Shown here in pieces: positions 1 through 11,900 of a DNA stretch of 64,000 nt. Position 1 is the stretch's first letter. Every line of letters starts with the position of its first letter. The position numbers and the translations under genes are program-made. The notes beneath the pieces are model-generated. The model did not search any database. It was not told where the DNA came from and was given only the letters and a program-made list of their open reading frames with translations. Source of the stretch: Cladopsammia gracilis (lineage: Eukaryota; Cnidaria; Anthozoa; Scleractinia; Dendrophylliidae); NCBI GenBank assembly GCA_022457155.1, contig JAJGOT010000037.1:1606501-1670500 (forward strand), written 5' to 3'.

Positions 1-205
1 CTAGGAGTAAAAATAAGTGTCTTAGGCTGCAAATGGCCAGGATGGAAATGGATTGCATCTTGAAAACTCTTATCTCTTCTCAAACTCATTAATAATTCAT
101 GACGAAAATACAAAGGAAATTAATGTTTAATGAGTGTTTGGAAATCTGTTCAAACACTCCTCGTTTTTGCATCCTTAATTTCTCCTTCTAAAATCATTTT
201 GTTTG

Positions 206-365
206 AGAAGTAATATCAAACATTCGACACAGTATTTCATCAGATTTCCAAACACCTTGAAGTGGGTTAAAAAAAAAAACTCGGCTGCGCCTCGTTTTTC
301 AACCCACTTCGCGGTGTTTGGAAATCTGATGAAACAGTGTGTCTCATGTTTGATATATTACTTCT
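206..365. repeat. Foldback element with GC-rich loop
   Basis: About 60-bp arms (AGAAGTAATATCAAACAT... and ...ATGTTTGATATATTACTTCT) enclose an A-run and the loop CTCGGCTGCGCCTCG. A truncated relative with the same AAACACC/GGTGTTT arms lies at about 2668-2790. Confidence 0.75.
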
Positions 366-1144
366 AAAATTCACTTGATATCTTTCTGTTAGTGTTCTAT
401 AAGCATTTTATGTACGACAAAGGTACTTAGTTTTAATTTGGACAGTACTAGTTTTGACCCAAAAACCTCAAAATCACCATGACATAGTTCCTTTAAAGTT
501 CATCAAATTTGATTTCGTGACAGGCAGTCAAGAAATTAGCCGTTATTATGTGTTTTTAGTTTTATGTGTCTTTGCTTAATTTCTATTGGGGATTATTTCT
601 TCCAATTACAAGACAATAAAACAAGGTTAAAGTAAGCTCTTGAAAACTCGACACATCAACCAAGACGCTATTCTATAAACAAAGTGGGATCCGTATTGGG
701 GAACATCGATGTATCCTTTAACCTATTGCTAAAATCTTCTAAGCTCAAAATTCAGTCCTTTTTTCACATGTTTTACAAACCATGTCGTACTAGCAGTACA
801 ACAGACAAAATTCGAGTAAAATGACATAAGGCTAAATTGACACAACTGTAGCAACGAGAAGCAGCTTGGTCAAAACTCAATGCTTTTTTCAAACTAAATG
901 TACATTCGCCACACTTTTCAATGTCTGGCAAACTAACGTGCAGGGTTTTTTTTTACAATTTTCTACATTTTAGAGTGTGTACGAGCCCTCCAGTGATCGC
1001 TATGATGGCTGCGAAAAAAGTTGAGCGATCGTTGCGTTGACCTGTTTCCATATGGTCTCTACGATCGTTGAGAAAAAAAATGCTCGTGGTATGTTGGTCT
1101 AATAATAAAAAAACACCTCCTTCTTCGGCAAGGATAAAACGGTA

Positions 1145-1238
1145 GTTTCTTGGTGTTGCGGATGGTGTGATCACCAAATGACGTAGTACAAAAGATTCAA
1201 AAGACACTGAAACAATGGCTTCCGCAACACCAAGAAAC
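1145..1238. repeat. Short inverted repeat
   Basis: GTTTCTTGGTGTTGCGGA at the left is matched by TCCGCAACACCAAGAAAC at the right, 58 bp apart. Nothing coding is recognised in 366-1810. Confidence 0.6.
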
Positions 1239-1811
1239 ACCCGTTAAAACTGAATCTACGACTATGCGCCGTCTTGGTCTTTTTGAATTTTTCTCTCGGT
1301 TTATGGCCCTCGCTTTCAACTTTTAACCGAATGGCTTTCCAACAGTTCGACTTCGTTTGCTTCTTTTTTATTATAATTTAAAAATTTTTAAACAATTCCC
1401 AAACTCATTAAATAATTCATCAGCTTCAAACAAAGATAATAATTAGCGTGACGGTGGTCATAGATTTTGGCGATTTTGAATCTTCGTTTTCTCTGTATTT
1501 AAACACGAAGTTCCGGTATAAAAGGCTTAGCTCCTCCCCCATTTCACAACTTTTGGGTGTGAAATGCAAATTTAGGCGTCTTTCAGTCACAAAACGTGGT
1601 TAACTTGCGCGTCATTTGAACATAATTTGCTTCAAAAATCTGATAAAGCCAAGATTTTACCTAACCTAAAAAAGAAATAGAAGTTCATAAAGACTTCTGA
1701 TATAGCTTTCAGATAGTTTTTCCAAATTGTTAGCCATGGTCTTAGTAATGACGCATGTTATTTGTCAGTTGTTTATGCTTCAGTGGTTGATTGACGACTT
1801 TAATGATCAGT

Positions 1812-2365
1812 TTAAAGTGTATATGACAGTGATTTCTTTTATTTGTTTGATCGAATCTACATGATGTCCTGATAAGAAAATGGAAACAAATTTTTCGATA
1901 TCGATTTTTCTTCTCCGCGTTTTAGCCGTCTAAACACGTGAAATTTCACTTCCGGTGTGTTACAAAACCGCGCAAGAAGAAAGACTGGAAATAGTCCGCT
2001 GTGACGTCAATACGGGAATGCCAGTGTCGCGGTTTCTCTGTTCCTCCGTTTTTTGGTGCGTGTTGCTACAACCGTAGACAACACACCTTGATAGAACCAT
2101 GTTTCTTCCTCAGGGCGTACCAAAAAATGCGAGGAACCAAGAAACCTCGACACCGGCATTCCCGCATTGACGTCACAGCGGACTATTTCCAGTCTTTCTT
2201 CTTGCGCGGTTTTGTAACACACCGGAAGTAAAATTTCAAGTGTTTAGACGGCTAAAACGCAGAGAAGGAAAATCGATACCGAATTTTTTTTTTCCATTTT
2301 CTCATCAGGACATCATGTAGATTCGATCAAGCAAATAAAAAAAATCACTGTCATATACACTTTAA
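1812..2365. repeat. Foldback repeat with ~270-bp arms
   Basis: From TTAAAGTGTATATGAC inward, the left half is matched by the reverse complement of the right half, through CTTCCGGTGTGTTACAAAAC and a TGACGTCA-like motif. Open frames on both strands here mirror each other and are not genes. Confidence 0.85.
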
Positions 2366-2374
2366 GCAGCTATA

Positions 2375-2652
2375 GAGCGGTTTTCAATTGAGTGTCGTAA
2401 AACCAAAACCAAAGCAATTACTCCGGCCAATCATGAAAGACGCATTCAATGAACCAATCAGAACTCGAAGCAAATACATGCAGCCGGCGCCAAGCGCGGG
2501 AAAACGCGCGCAGGCAAGTCACGATTAGTTTTGGTTTTACTTCTGATTGGTCGAGAAAGTGGCGTGAGATTTTTTTAGCCAATCACAAAGGGTAGCAATG
2601 CGAAACCAAAGCAATCACAAAATTACTTAAGACACTCAATTGAAAACCGCTC
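2375..2652. mobile_element. MITE family 1, copy 1 (TA-flanked)
   Basis: 278 bp bounded by GAGCGGTTTTCAATTGAGTG and its inverted copy, with TA on both sides. Related copies are at 10913-11193 and 31691-31974. No ORF. A TA duplication suggests a Tc1/mariner-type source, which is inference. Confidence 0.85.
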
Positions 2653-3055
2653 TATCATTTATCACGCATCCAAACACCTCCAAGACGGTTAAAAAAAACG
2701 CCCGTTTTTTTTTTTTCGACCCACTTCTCGGTGTTTCGAAATCATTACGAAACACTCTTCCTCGTGTTTGATATATGTGCTTTCTCCATAAGATTAAGAA
2801 GGGCAAAATTGATTGGAATTCCAAGTGGCCTATAATTTTCAGTATATTATGATATATTTGGAACGCAACGATCGCTAAGATCGCTAGAGAGTAGTTTGGA
2901 ATCCATATGATCACAACGATCGTTTTGCTTTTTATTTTCAGCTATCGCAGCGAACACATTGAAACCAAGCTGTAATTCATATCATCGCAATCAACTTACT
3001 TCCGCCTAATGGAAGCAGGATATTGAAATTCACGAAATCATCAAATTGCTGTTAC

Positions 3056-5174
3056 TTTAAGGAGGCTCGTACCCATTTCTCAAGTCCACACCCTTTCAAT
3101 TTTAATGAGCCATATCCTTTGTTGTAGCGCATAAAAAGTCAAGCCACTTTGCATGCAAACACACAATACATTGAACTTTATGGGAGGATTGGATTTGTTT
3201 ACATCGGTGCTTCCATGGCAACGGAATGGTGATCCTCCGAAATTTACAAGTTGCTGAGTTTCTCTAGATCAAGAGAAATTTTGTAAAACACGCTAGTGGA
3301 CTAGTTGATTAAACCATGGGCTTCAACTGAACAAAGTTTGAAAGAAATGTATGAGAGCGTTTTTGAAATTTTTGGGGATGAAGTTTTGGGGATTATAATT
3401 ACGGAGAAAAACATACTATCGACATAATTGACTAATATCTGAAGAAAACGATGCGCGATGGGAATGTCGTTTCATCTCATAGTAGTTTGATACCATTTGA
3501 AATGGTGTGTGAAAAAGTGAGGGGGTTGCTTTGGCCGATTGCGAGAAAGAAGGATTTGATTAGCGTGCGTTCAGCTTCTCTTGTTGCCATTTTTGTATGT
3601 AATTTGGTCTACGCCTACAAATGTGATGATAATTTGAAAACCGCGAGATAATTTTTGTTAAAAATTTGACAATCTCGAGATTAATCATCAATTTATATGG
3701 CCTGCAAGTTTCAAGGACATTGAAGACATGCAAGGCAATAAAATAGGGCCTCCAATGTACCAATTTTTTCCCGCAGATTTTGTGTTTACAAGTGAGCGTC
3801 CTCATTATTCACGAGTATTGTTTTCAAGTTTCATATGCACGTGCAAAACTTCATAAAAAAAATTATTTGCATCGAGCAGAACGCTCGATTGCTTTCCGAA
3901 GAATTTCCCGAAACATGCTAATAACTGGCTTGCGTTACGAATAGCAATGACAACAGCACTGATGAAGACAACTTCGGAAATATCACGTTTCATCAAGTGC
4001 CGGATGCAGAAATAACACGCTATGACAATGGTTTATGATTGTCTCACTCTGGTTATTTGTTGCAATCGGCGTAGCATCTGTTCCTTATTAGCGCAAAGCA
4101 GAATTCTCAGCTAAAATATAAAGTTGTCACGCTGTTCTTGCGTATGACATATTAAAGAAGCACTGTTTCTGCATTTCGTTTATAAATTTCCAAATTGAGA
4201 TATGTTCTTTTGTCCTGCAATTTTAAAGAGACCCTCGGTATGGCTGCTTTACAGCGTCATAGCGCGACATCGAGTGCGTAATGTTATTACAAATCTTAAG
4301 CCAGTTATTAGCATGTTTCGGGAAATTCTTCGGAAAGCAATCGAGCGTTCTGTTCGATGCAAATAAATTTATTGCTAAAGCTTTGCACGTGCATATGAAA
4401 CTTGAAAACAATACTCGTGAATAATGAGGACGCTCACTTGTAAACACAAAATCTGCGGGAAAAAATTGGTACATTGGAGGCCCTATTTTATTGCCTTGCA
4501 TGTCTTCAATGTCCTTGAAACCTGCAGGCCATATAAATTGATGATTAATCTCGAGATTGTCAAATTTTTAACAAAAATTATCTCGCGGTTTTCAAATTAT
4601 CGTCACATTTGTAGGCGTAGACCAAATTACATACAAAAATGGCAACAAGAGCAGCTGAACGCACTCTAATCAAATCCTTCTTTCTCGCAATCGGCCAAAG
4701 CAACCCCCTCACTTTTTCACACACCATTTCAAATGGAATTAAACTACTATGAGATGAAACGACATTCCCATCGCGCGTCGTTTTCTTTAGATATTAGCCA
4801 ATTATGTCGATAGTATGTTTTTCTCTGTATTTATAATCCCTACAACTTCATCCCTAAAAATTTCAAAAACGCTCTCATACATTTCTTTCAAACTTTGTTC
4901 AGTTGAAGCCCATGGTCTAATCAATTAGTCCACTAGCGGGTTTTACAAAAATTTCTCTTGATCTAGAGAAACTCCGCAACTTGTAAATTTCGGAGGATCA
5001 CCATTCCGTTGCCATGGAAGCACCGATGTAAACAAATCCAATACTCCCATAAAGTTCAATGTATTGTGTGTTTGCATGCAAAATGGCTTGACTTTTTATG
5101 CGCTACAACAAAAGATATGACTCGTTAAAATTGAAAGGGTGTGGACTTGAGAAATGGGTACGAGCCTCCTTAAA
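3056..5174. repeat. 2.1-kb inverted repeat (foldback), arms ~0.87 kb
   Basis: TTTAAGGAGGCTCGTACCC opens the left arm and GGGTACGAGCCTCCTTAAA closes the right. Arms are nearly identical to about 3930 and 4300, leaving a ~370-bp loop. No transposase is encoded; the repeated small ORFs are mirror copies. Confidence 0.9.
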
Positions 5175-5689
5175 TACATTATTTTTTTTTTTTAAATAGC
5201 GGCATCATGTATCCAAAGACTTTTATTTAGTTATTAAAATTAACAGTAAACAGTCCTCTGCCGTATTGGCAACAAGCCAGCGCTGTAGGCTATTATTTCA
5301 ACCCTGTACTGGGAGCAATATTGCGGTAAGCTTACGTTTTTATAAACACGGCTCGATATTTTTTTTGGAAATTGAACAACCTCAAACGCAAAGAAAAAAC
5401 AGTGCATCACTTTCACAATGACCACTTCGAAAAACAAAACATTTTCTTATACAGTTTATTGACTCTTTGGCACTTCTCGTTCTTGTTTCCATTAAGATTG
5501 TAGGAACATTTCTATTCAGCTTTTGAATCAGGAAAATCCAGGAATTTAGTAATGAAAGACGTAAATGAAAAAAAAAAACGTTTAATAAAAGCCGGGCCTC
5601 AAATAAACGCCGGGTCCGCGAGGCCGAGATTTAAATAAATTTTCCCGGCGTTTAATACAAAAAAAAAAAAAAAAAAAAAAGGTACTCAC
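5175..5689. other. Intron with T-rich and A-rich stretches
   Basis: AT-rich intron with A-runs at about 5569 and 5661. The motif CCGGG(T/C)...GCGTTTAAT recurs at 5592-5655. No gene recognised. Confidence 0.5.
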
Positions 5690-5916
5690 TTAAATTTGAA
5701 TTCTTCGTTCCATATCGGTGAATGTCCCTCCTGAGTCTTGGTTCGGCAGGTTTTGACTTCGTTCAGTGAAATCATGCAGTAAGGATGGGAAACTTTGTTG
5801 GAACTGTGCGCCTCGATAATGTTCACTTCTAAACTCCTGAGTTGTTTCACGTCTCGCTCACTGGTGGTGGTATTCATTGCTTTGCCGCAGAACTTTTTAA
5901 TAGCTTCCATCCATTC
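5690..5916 (-). CDS. RASA1: RASA1 exon: PH C-terminal helix and first half of C2
   Basis: 227 nt. It encodes the PH helix EWMEAIKKFC, a short linker, then C2 strands with LEVNIIEAHS, HPYCMISLNEVKTCRT and EGHSPIWNEEFKF. The PYC...L, EG-x-P-x-W-x-E-x-F pattern is that of the RASA1 C2. Phase shows that the acceptor is CATTCCAG before GAATGG rather than the AG 13 nt further upstream. Donor GTGAGT at 5689. The next exon was not found in 1-5689. Confidence 0.92.
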
Positions 5917-8900
5917 CTGGAATGTAGACCTGACATGGCTCACATTGCCCAAGATCAGAAAAGTGCATTTGCATGACAAAAACAGAAAATAAAAAGATTC
6001 GTGAGGGCACAAGTGGCCTCGTTAAAATTTTCGGCTTTCTCGCAACCTTTTTAGAGATTGCAGCTATCGTGTCAGTTCTTTGTCACGACGGAAATGTTAT
6101 AATTATGCAAATTAGATGTAAAAAAGAGGAGCGATTAGGGAGATCTCGGACCGTAGAAAGATTAGGCAAGGTAAGAGGCTGCTCGTATTCTAAACACGTT
6201 GGCGATGCCTTCAAAGCAGTGTTACACTAAGCAACATGTCCAGTGCAACAGAATTCAACGAAAGTATTGTCCATAAAATAAAATGACGATGCATGAACAA
6301 TAAAAGATTTCAGAAAAACCCGTTACTTACATTCGCAAGATCCTGAGTATCGGCACAAAGATAAAACATGCGAGACTCGTTAAATGCCCGCACCACGACT
6401 TGAAAACAGTTTGGCCTTAAAGAGACAGAAAGTTAAGACAAAATATTACAATTGAACATTCCGTATAAATCCGTATAAATCTACGTTCCATTCTGGAACG
6501 TAGATTTATACAACTAATTCAATAAAGGTTGCTTTGGCAATAGCCCTTATCGTAGATGAGTACGGCACGCCAACATATCAGCGGTTTGTCGCTTTCTTGA
6601 CCCAAAAGTCTCCTAGGTACTTGGTGTATCCCTGATCATAATATATGGTACTTCATGTATCCCTTATTGTAATGTATTAAGATATATTGCAGTGTAATTT
6701 AGGGTCGGATTACAGTATCTAGGGTTGAAGCACTGATTTTAGTATTTAGGGTTAAACACTGATTCCAGTATTTCCAGTGTATCGAAAGGGTTAGTTCTTA
6801 TATATAGTCTGGGCTAGCAGCATATTATCTTATATCCCTTAAAAATTACAATTTCCGGCAGCTAGTCCTCGGTGGTACAGTGGATAGTGTGCATGGAGTA
6901 GATCATACGGCCCGGGTTCGATTCCCTATTCTGCTGTTTTTATCTTCTTTTTCTACTGAAATAAAAACTAAGTGTTTAAATACAAAATAATAAGGGATAC
7001 ACCAAGTACATACCAAAAGTCTTGTTTTGATGTTTACGCTCATCGTCGTCAGAGGTTCTCGGAAACATCAAAACGAGACTATAGGGCCAAGAAAGCGAGA
7101 AACCGCTGATATGTTGGCGTGCCGTACTCATCTACGATAAGGGCCATTGGTCATTGGTAATTGGGCATTGGCATTTGGGCATACGGAACACAATGCAATG
7201 CTTTGCTTGAGTGACCGCCAATAGCTTCCCAATGCCTAATTACCAATGACCAAGGCAACCTTTATTGAATTAGGTATAGCTTTACTTTACACCTGTTTGT
7301 AATTAGTATTATTTTTCTTAATTTGTACTATTATTAATTTGTATGGATTAACTTTAGATGTACAGCTTCATTGTAAATAAGTGGCAGCTTTATGAATTCT
7401 GTGACTAATAAAGTATGTATATGTCTATTTATCTAGGAAAGATGGTTGTTTGCGAGAGATTAAAGGACGATAGAGCGCGATAATCGAAAATACATCGCCT
7501 TCACGGCTTTTACCGAAGATGAGATTTTCTTATAATATAAGAAATTGTAAAATACGGTGGAGTGCACCTGCGGAATCCAACAGTATACTGATGACATCAC
7601 TTGTAGTAAAAAGATGTCCTTTATAAGCCAGTTTCATAAAAATACAAAGGACTCCATGAGCAAAAAAAAAAAAAAAAAACATTGTTAATAGTTGTTTTCA
7701 TCAAACATATCTTACCTTCCGAAAAAGCTCTGGTGAACCTCATAAACCATTGAAAAGCTTAGATCCATCATGCCTTTCGGTTTTGTTCTCTTTGTAGATG
7801 AGAAACATAATTAGTTTATTTAAACTGATAAGACCAATCAGTAAACAAAAAGACTAACTGGTATTAACTGGTGATAGACCGTAGAGACCATAGATTGTGA
7901 CTCTGTTATGCCGTACGGTAAAACAGTAGAAAGGGTCATAATAAGCACTTAATGACTTGCCCCAAGGGAAACAGTGAGTTTTGTTTCCCCGAGACCCTCA
8001 CTGTTCTCCGAGGCGAAATTAACACAGGGAGCAGAGGAGCCAAATTTGACCTTTCCGCGTTCGATCTTAAATCTGTTGTTTACGAGTCTGTTTTTCGCCC
8101 CAGCGGGACCCCAAGCGTAATCGGAGCTTTCCGTTGGGTAACCGCAAATTGCTGACTGTGGGCGCCACAAAATCGTTACGCAGCAAGAAGAGAGACAAGG
8201 GAGGAAACAGATTTGAGCCGAATTTTTGATCCCCGATTACTCGCTTTTGATTCAATAAAAAGTTCTGATTTTTGGCATGTAGCTTTATATGGACAGTCTA
8301 TGGACAGCTTTTCAACAATTTCGATGAAGAGATCCATTAAAAGCTCTTTTCGGTGATCGCTCTTTATGGCGTTCAAAGTTGACTTTCGTAGGATGTGGAC
8401 CGCAACATACTGGTGACGGAAATACGTCATACGAGAGGTGTGCTCCATTCCACTGCAGTGGAGCACCGAAATATCGATAACTCGCCGAAATCGCGCTAAA
8501 TCGCCCCGAGGAGCAGGCAAACAACAAAGAATACAACACAGCAACAGGATAAGTCAATTTTATTCACATAAGATTCGAATTTTTAAGTTTTGAAGCAAAA
8601 CCGTTGCGTTCCCATACAAACCTTTATAAATCGAATCTTTGTAACACAATATCAAATCTTTGTAACACAATACCGCTCATAAAGCAAGGGTCACGGCCCG
8701 GTTATCTAATAGTGAGCTTGGTCCGCCTGTGGTCGACTTTGCGGAGCTATATCTCCACTATTTTAAAAGATATCGCTTTTAAACTCGGCCACTTTGCTAA
8801 TTTTGAGTGGATGGATTTTTGCTGTCAGGCCAATATAAAAATTTGGAAAAACCGTGACAAGATCTATTTTGAACGGTTGGCATAACTTCCGTTTTATTGA

Positions 8901-11900
8901 CGGCATGTCACTTTCGGAGTTTTTACTTCCGTCACCAGTATGTTGCGGTCCACATCCAACGAATCACGTGGTACTATGTTTCTTCCCTTGTCTCTTTTTC
9001 TTCTCGGCACTTCGTGCCTCGCTCGGAAAGCTTACGCTTTCCGGAAAGCGCCGATTATGCTTGGGGTCCCGCTGGGGGAAAAACTCGAAAACAACCGATC
9101 GAATAACGCAAGACACAGCGCGCGTTTTAAGCTCAAAGATCGAACCCGTATTAGGTCAAATTTGGCTCCTCTGCTCCCTGTGAAATTAAGTGTTTGTTAT
9201 ACCTCCCAAATTATGATGTGCGGCCATGGCTAAGATGAGAAAGAATGTGTGATTGACGCTGCTGGAACACAAATTTGCAGCGGTTTTAAGGCGCATGACC
9301 TGATCACGTGCGAGTCGAAAGTTCAAGTGGGCGATGTAGCAGCTCTCGTAAGGTCTCACACCATTGGTTCGATACCCTTCGAGAGAACAATACAACAAAC
9401 AACACAACAATAGACCCTAGCCCTAAAAACAATAGCAGCTGTGTTTTACAAGGCCAGTGAAAATAGAGGTTTCCTCTAGGGAGTTAGTGAGTTTTGTTCG
9501 CCCTGGGGAGTTAGACTGTTTTCACCCATGGCACGTCTAATCAAAAAAGGCGTTTGAGTTGGGAAGTATAACAAAGCTATATAACACAATGTTAAGGAAA
9601 AGTTACAAGTAGATTTTGCTAGCAATTTGCAGAATTCTTGCTCGGAAAATGCTAAAAAAATGTCAAATTAAAGTTTATTTTTACAAGAAATCTATAGATT
9701 TCATTTTAAGCGGGGTTTCGGGCAGGATTAACTTTGACTCCCAGGTGGTAATGGCGGTTTCCAGTCTTTTACATGGGTAGTCTAACCTTTTCATTTTCAA
9801 AGAAGTATAAATGTTGTTCTAAGCCATCAACAACAAAGAACATCCTTTTCCACTTGTTTCGGTGTCCTACAAAGGCATAATAAAACCAAGGAAATAAATA
9901 GGACGCTCACAAAGCTTACGTAGAAAAAAGCAAACGTAAATAATGCAATAATGGAACAAGTAAAAAAAAATCGAAACCCCGAAACTGCCTCTAAACGGAT
10001 TAGTGCAGAACAATCGATCGATCTAAGCAATTGACCCTTTAATCCCACATATCAAGTTAAAAAAAAGATACATATTCTGCTTTCCTTTCCCTATATTTTT
10101 TTTGTAATTTATTTACATACGTTTTTTGAAGTTAACAAGATAAGAAAAAAAATGGAGAAGGGCAAGATATAGGTAAACTAATTATAAGCCCTATAACTAA
10201 ATTACTTTTTTTTTTTAATAAAAAGAGAAAACACACTACTAAGAAAGGAATATAAACAAAGAAGTAATATAGCTGTTACAAGATTGGCGAGACAGTGATT
10301 AATACTGATTATAAAATGCTCAAGGAAATGCGCACGCTATGATTGGTTAAACCGAGTTCATTATAACACGATAAAGCACGCGCGTGACGTAAGGTTTATT
10401 ATAACCGTTTTTATTTTATAAAAGAAATAAAAAAAACTTGTTCCTCGTGCATTGTTGAGTTATATAAGCACTTGGGAATTTTTAAAAACACTCGAGAAGT
10501 GCGAGAAGCACTCGCCTTTGGCTCGCGCTTCTCTGCACTTCTCTCGTGTTCTTAAAAATTCCCGCTTGCTTATATAACTCAGTAATGCACTCGGCGCGTT
10601 TTTTTATTTCTTTAGCAAAATAGTATTGGTAAAGTGCTCTTTTGAATTGTTGTTTAGTTTGCTTTTTGCGTATGGACATTGGAATATCATTCCAGTAATA
10701 GCATCCAATAACTGTTGGACAAAATTTTCTTATATATTAAATTATAAATATATTTTCTTACATTTCTTATTATATTTTCTTAGATATTTCTTATAGAGAA
10801 AGTGGGTAGAAGTTGTTAAAATTTGACGAGAAATCAATCTTCTTAGGTGATAACGTCCTTCATTCTCGAGACCTCTATTATCGATTGAGCATTGATATTA
10901 CAAGGCGTATTAGAGCAGTTTTCAATTGAGTCTCGTAAAACCAAAACCAAAGTAATTACTCTGACCAATCACTGCAGTCGTAAACAATCCAATGAACCAA
11001 TCAGAGCTCGAAGTAATTAATGTCGGCGGCGCCAAGCGCGGGAAAACGCGTGCGAGCAAGTCACGATTGGTTTTGGTTTTACTTCTGATTGGTCGGGAAA
11101 GTGGCGCGAGATTTTTTAGCCAATCACAAAGCGTAGCAATGCAAAACCAAAGCAATTGTGTAATTACTTGCGATACTCAATTGAAAACTGCTCTAATATA
11201 CATAACACCAAAATCACGATGGCGAGATCTATGTTTTGCTTCGTTCTCTTATGAAATTTCTAACTGTTGCTTGGAAAGACGAAAAACTCTTGATGCAGTT
11301 CTTGAACAGAGTGCATGAATATTCACCCATGAATTCACCTTTCAAAATTTCCAACATTCTGAGGTGAAGTTGTTGAAGCGTAGCAAAGTGAAGTTTTGTA
11401 ACGAAACAACCGCAGCGCAACATAAATTTTTGCACCTATATTATTAACAAGTAATCACATGATTTTCCTCGTGTAATAGCGGAGCACTTGCCAGGCCGAA
11501 GGCCTGGCTGCGCAGCCCCATACTCATACAACCAGAACCTATGCCCTTCATTTTTCATGGTCATGGCTAGCGGAATGTTTCGCGGGCGCGCGTGTGCCCT
11601 CCGTCCGCGGGCGTGCGTGTGCCCTCCGCTGTCGCACAGGACCGCACTGCGCAGGACTAGCTCGCGGGCGCGTATGACGTCGCAAAACATGCGCGTACGA
11701 CGTCATGTTGAAACCAAAGCGAGGCTTTGTTTTTCGCGCGGTTACACGGCCGAATGTCACGTCAGCTAGAAAAACACTTTGATATTTTGCTGTGAATTTA
11801 CTAAGCGGAGAAAACCGTTTAACTTTAAGGCGTTATTTCCCTGAATATTTCGCGGTTTGCTACTCAAGACAAGGATACTAATTAAGGGATACTTAGAAGC

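Noticed and set aside
3560..4669. Pair of nearly identical 81-codon ORFs on opposite strands
   Set aside because: Mirror images from the two arms of the 3056-5174 inverted repeat, without coding features.
5917..5929. Upstream AG as acceptor of the C2 exon
   Set aside because: It would put the exon out of phase with the exon at 6331 and lengthen the conserved PH helix region.
9320..9385. Possible tRNA gene near GGTTCGATACC
   Set aside because: B-box-like only; stems do not form a cloverleaf.
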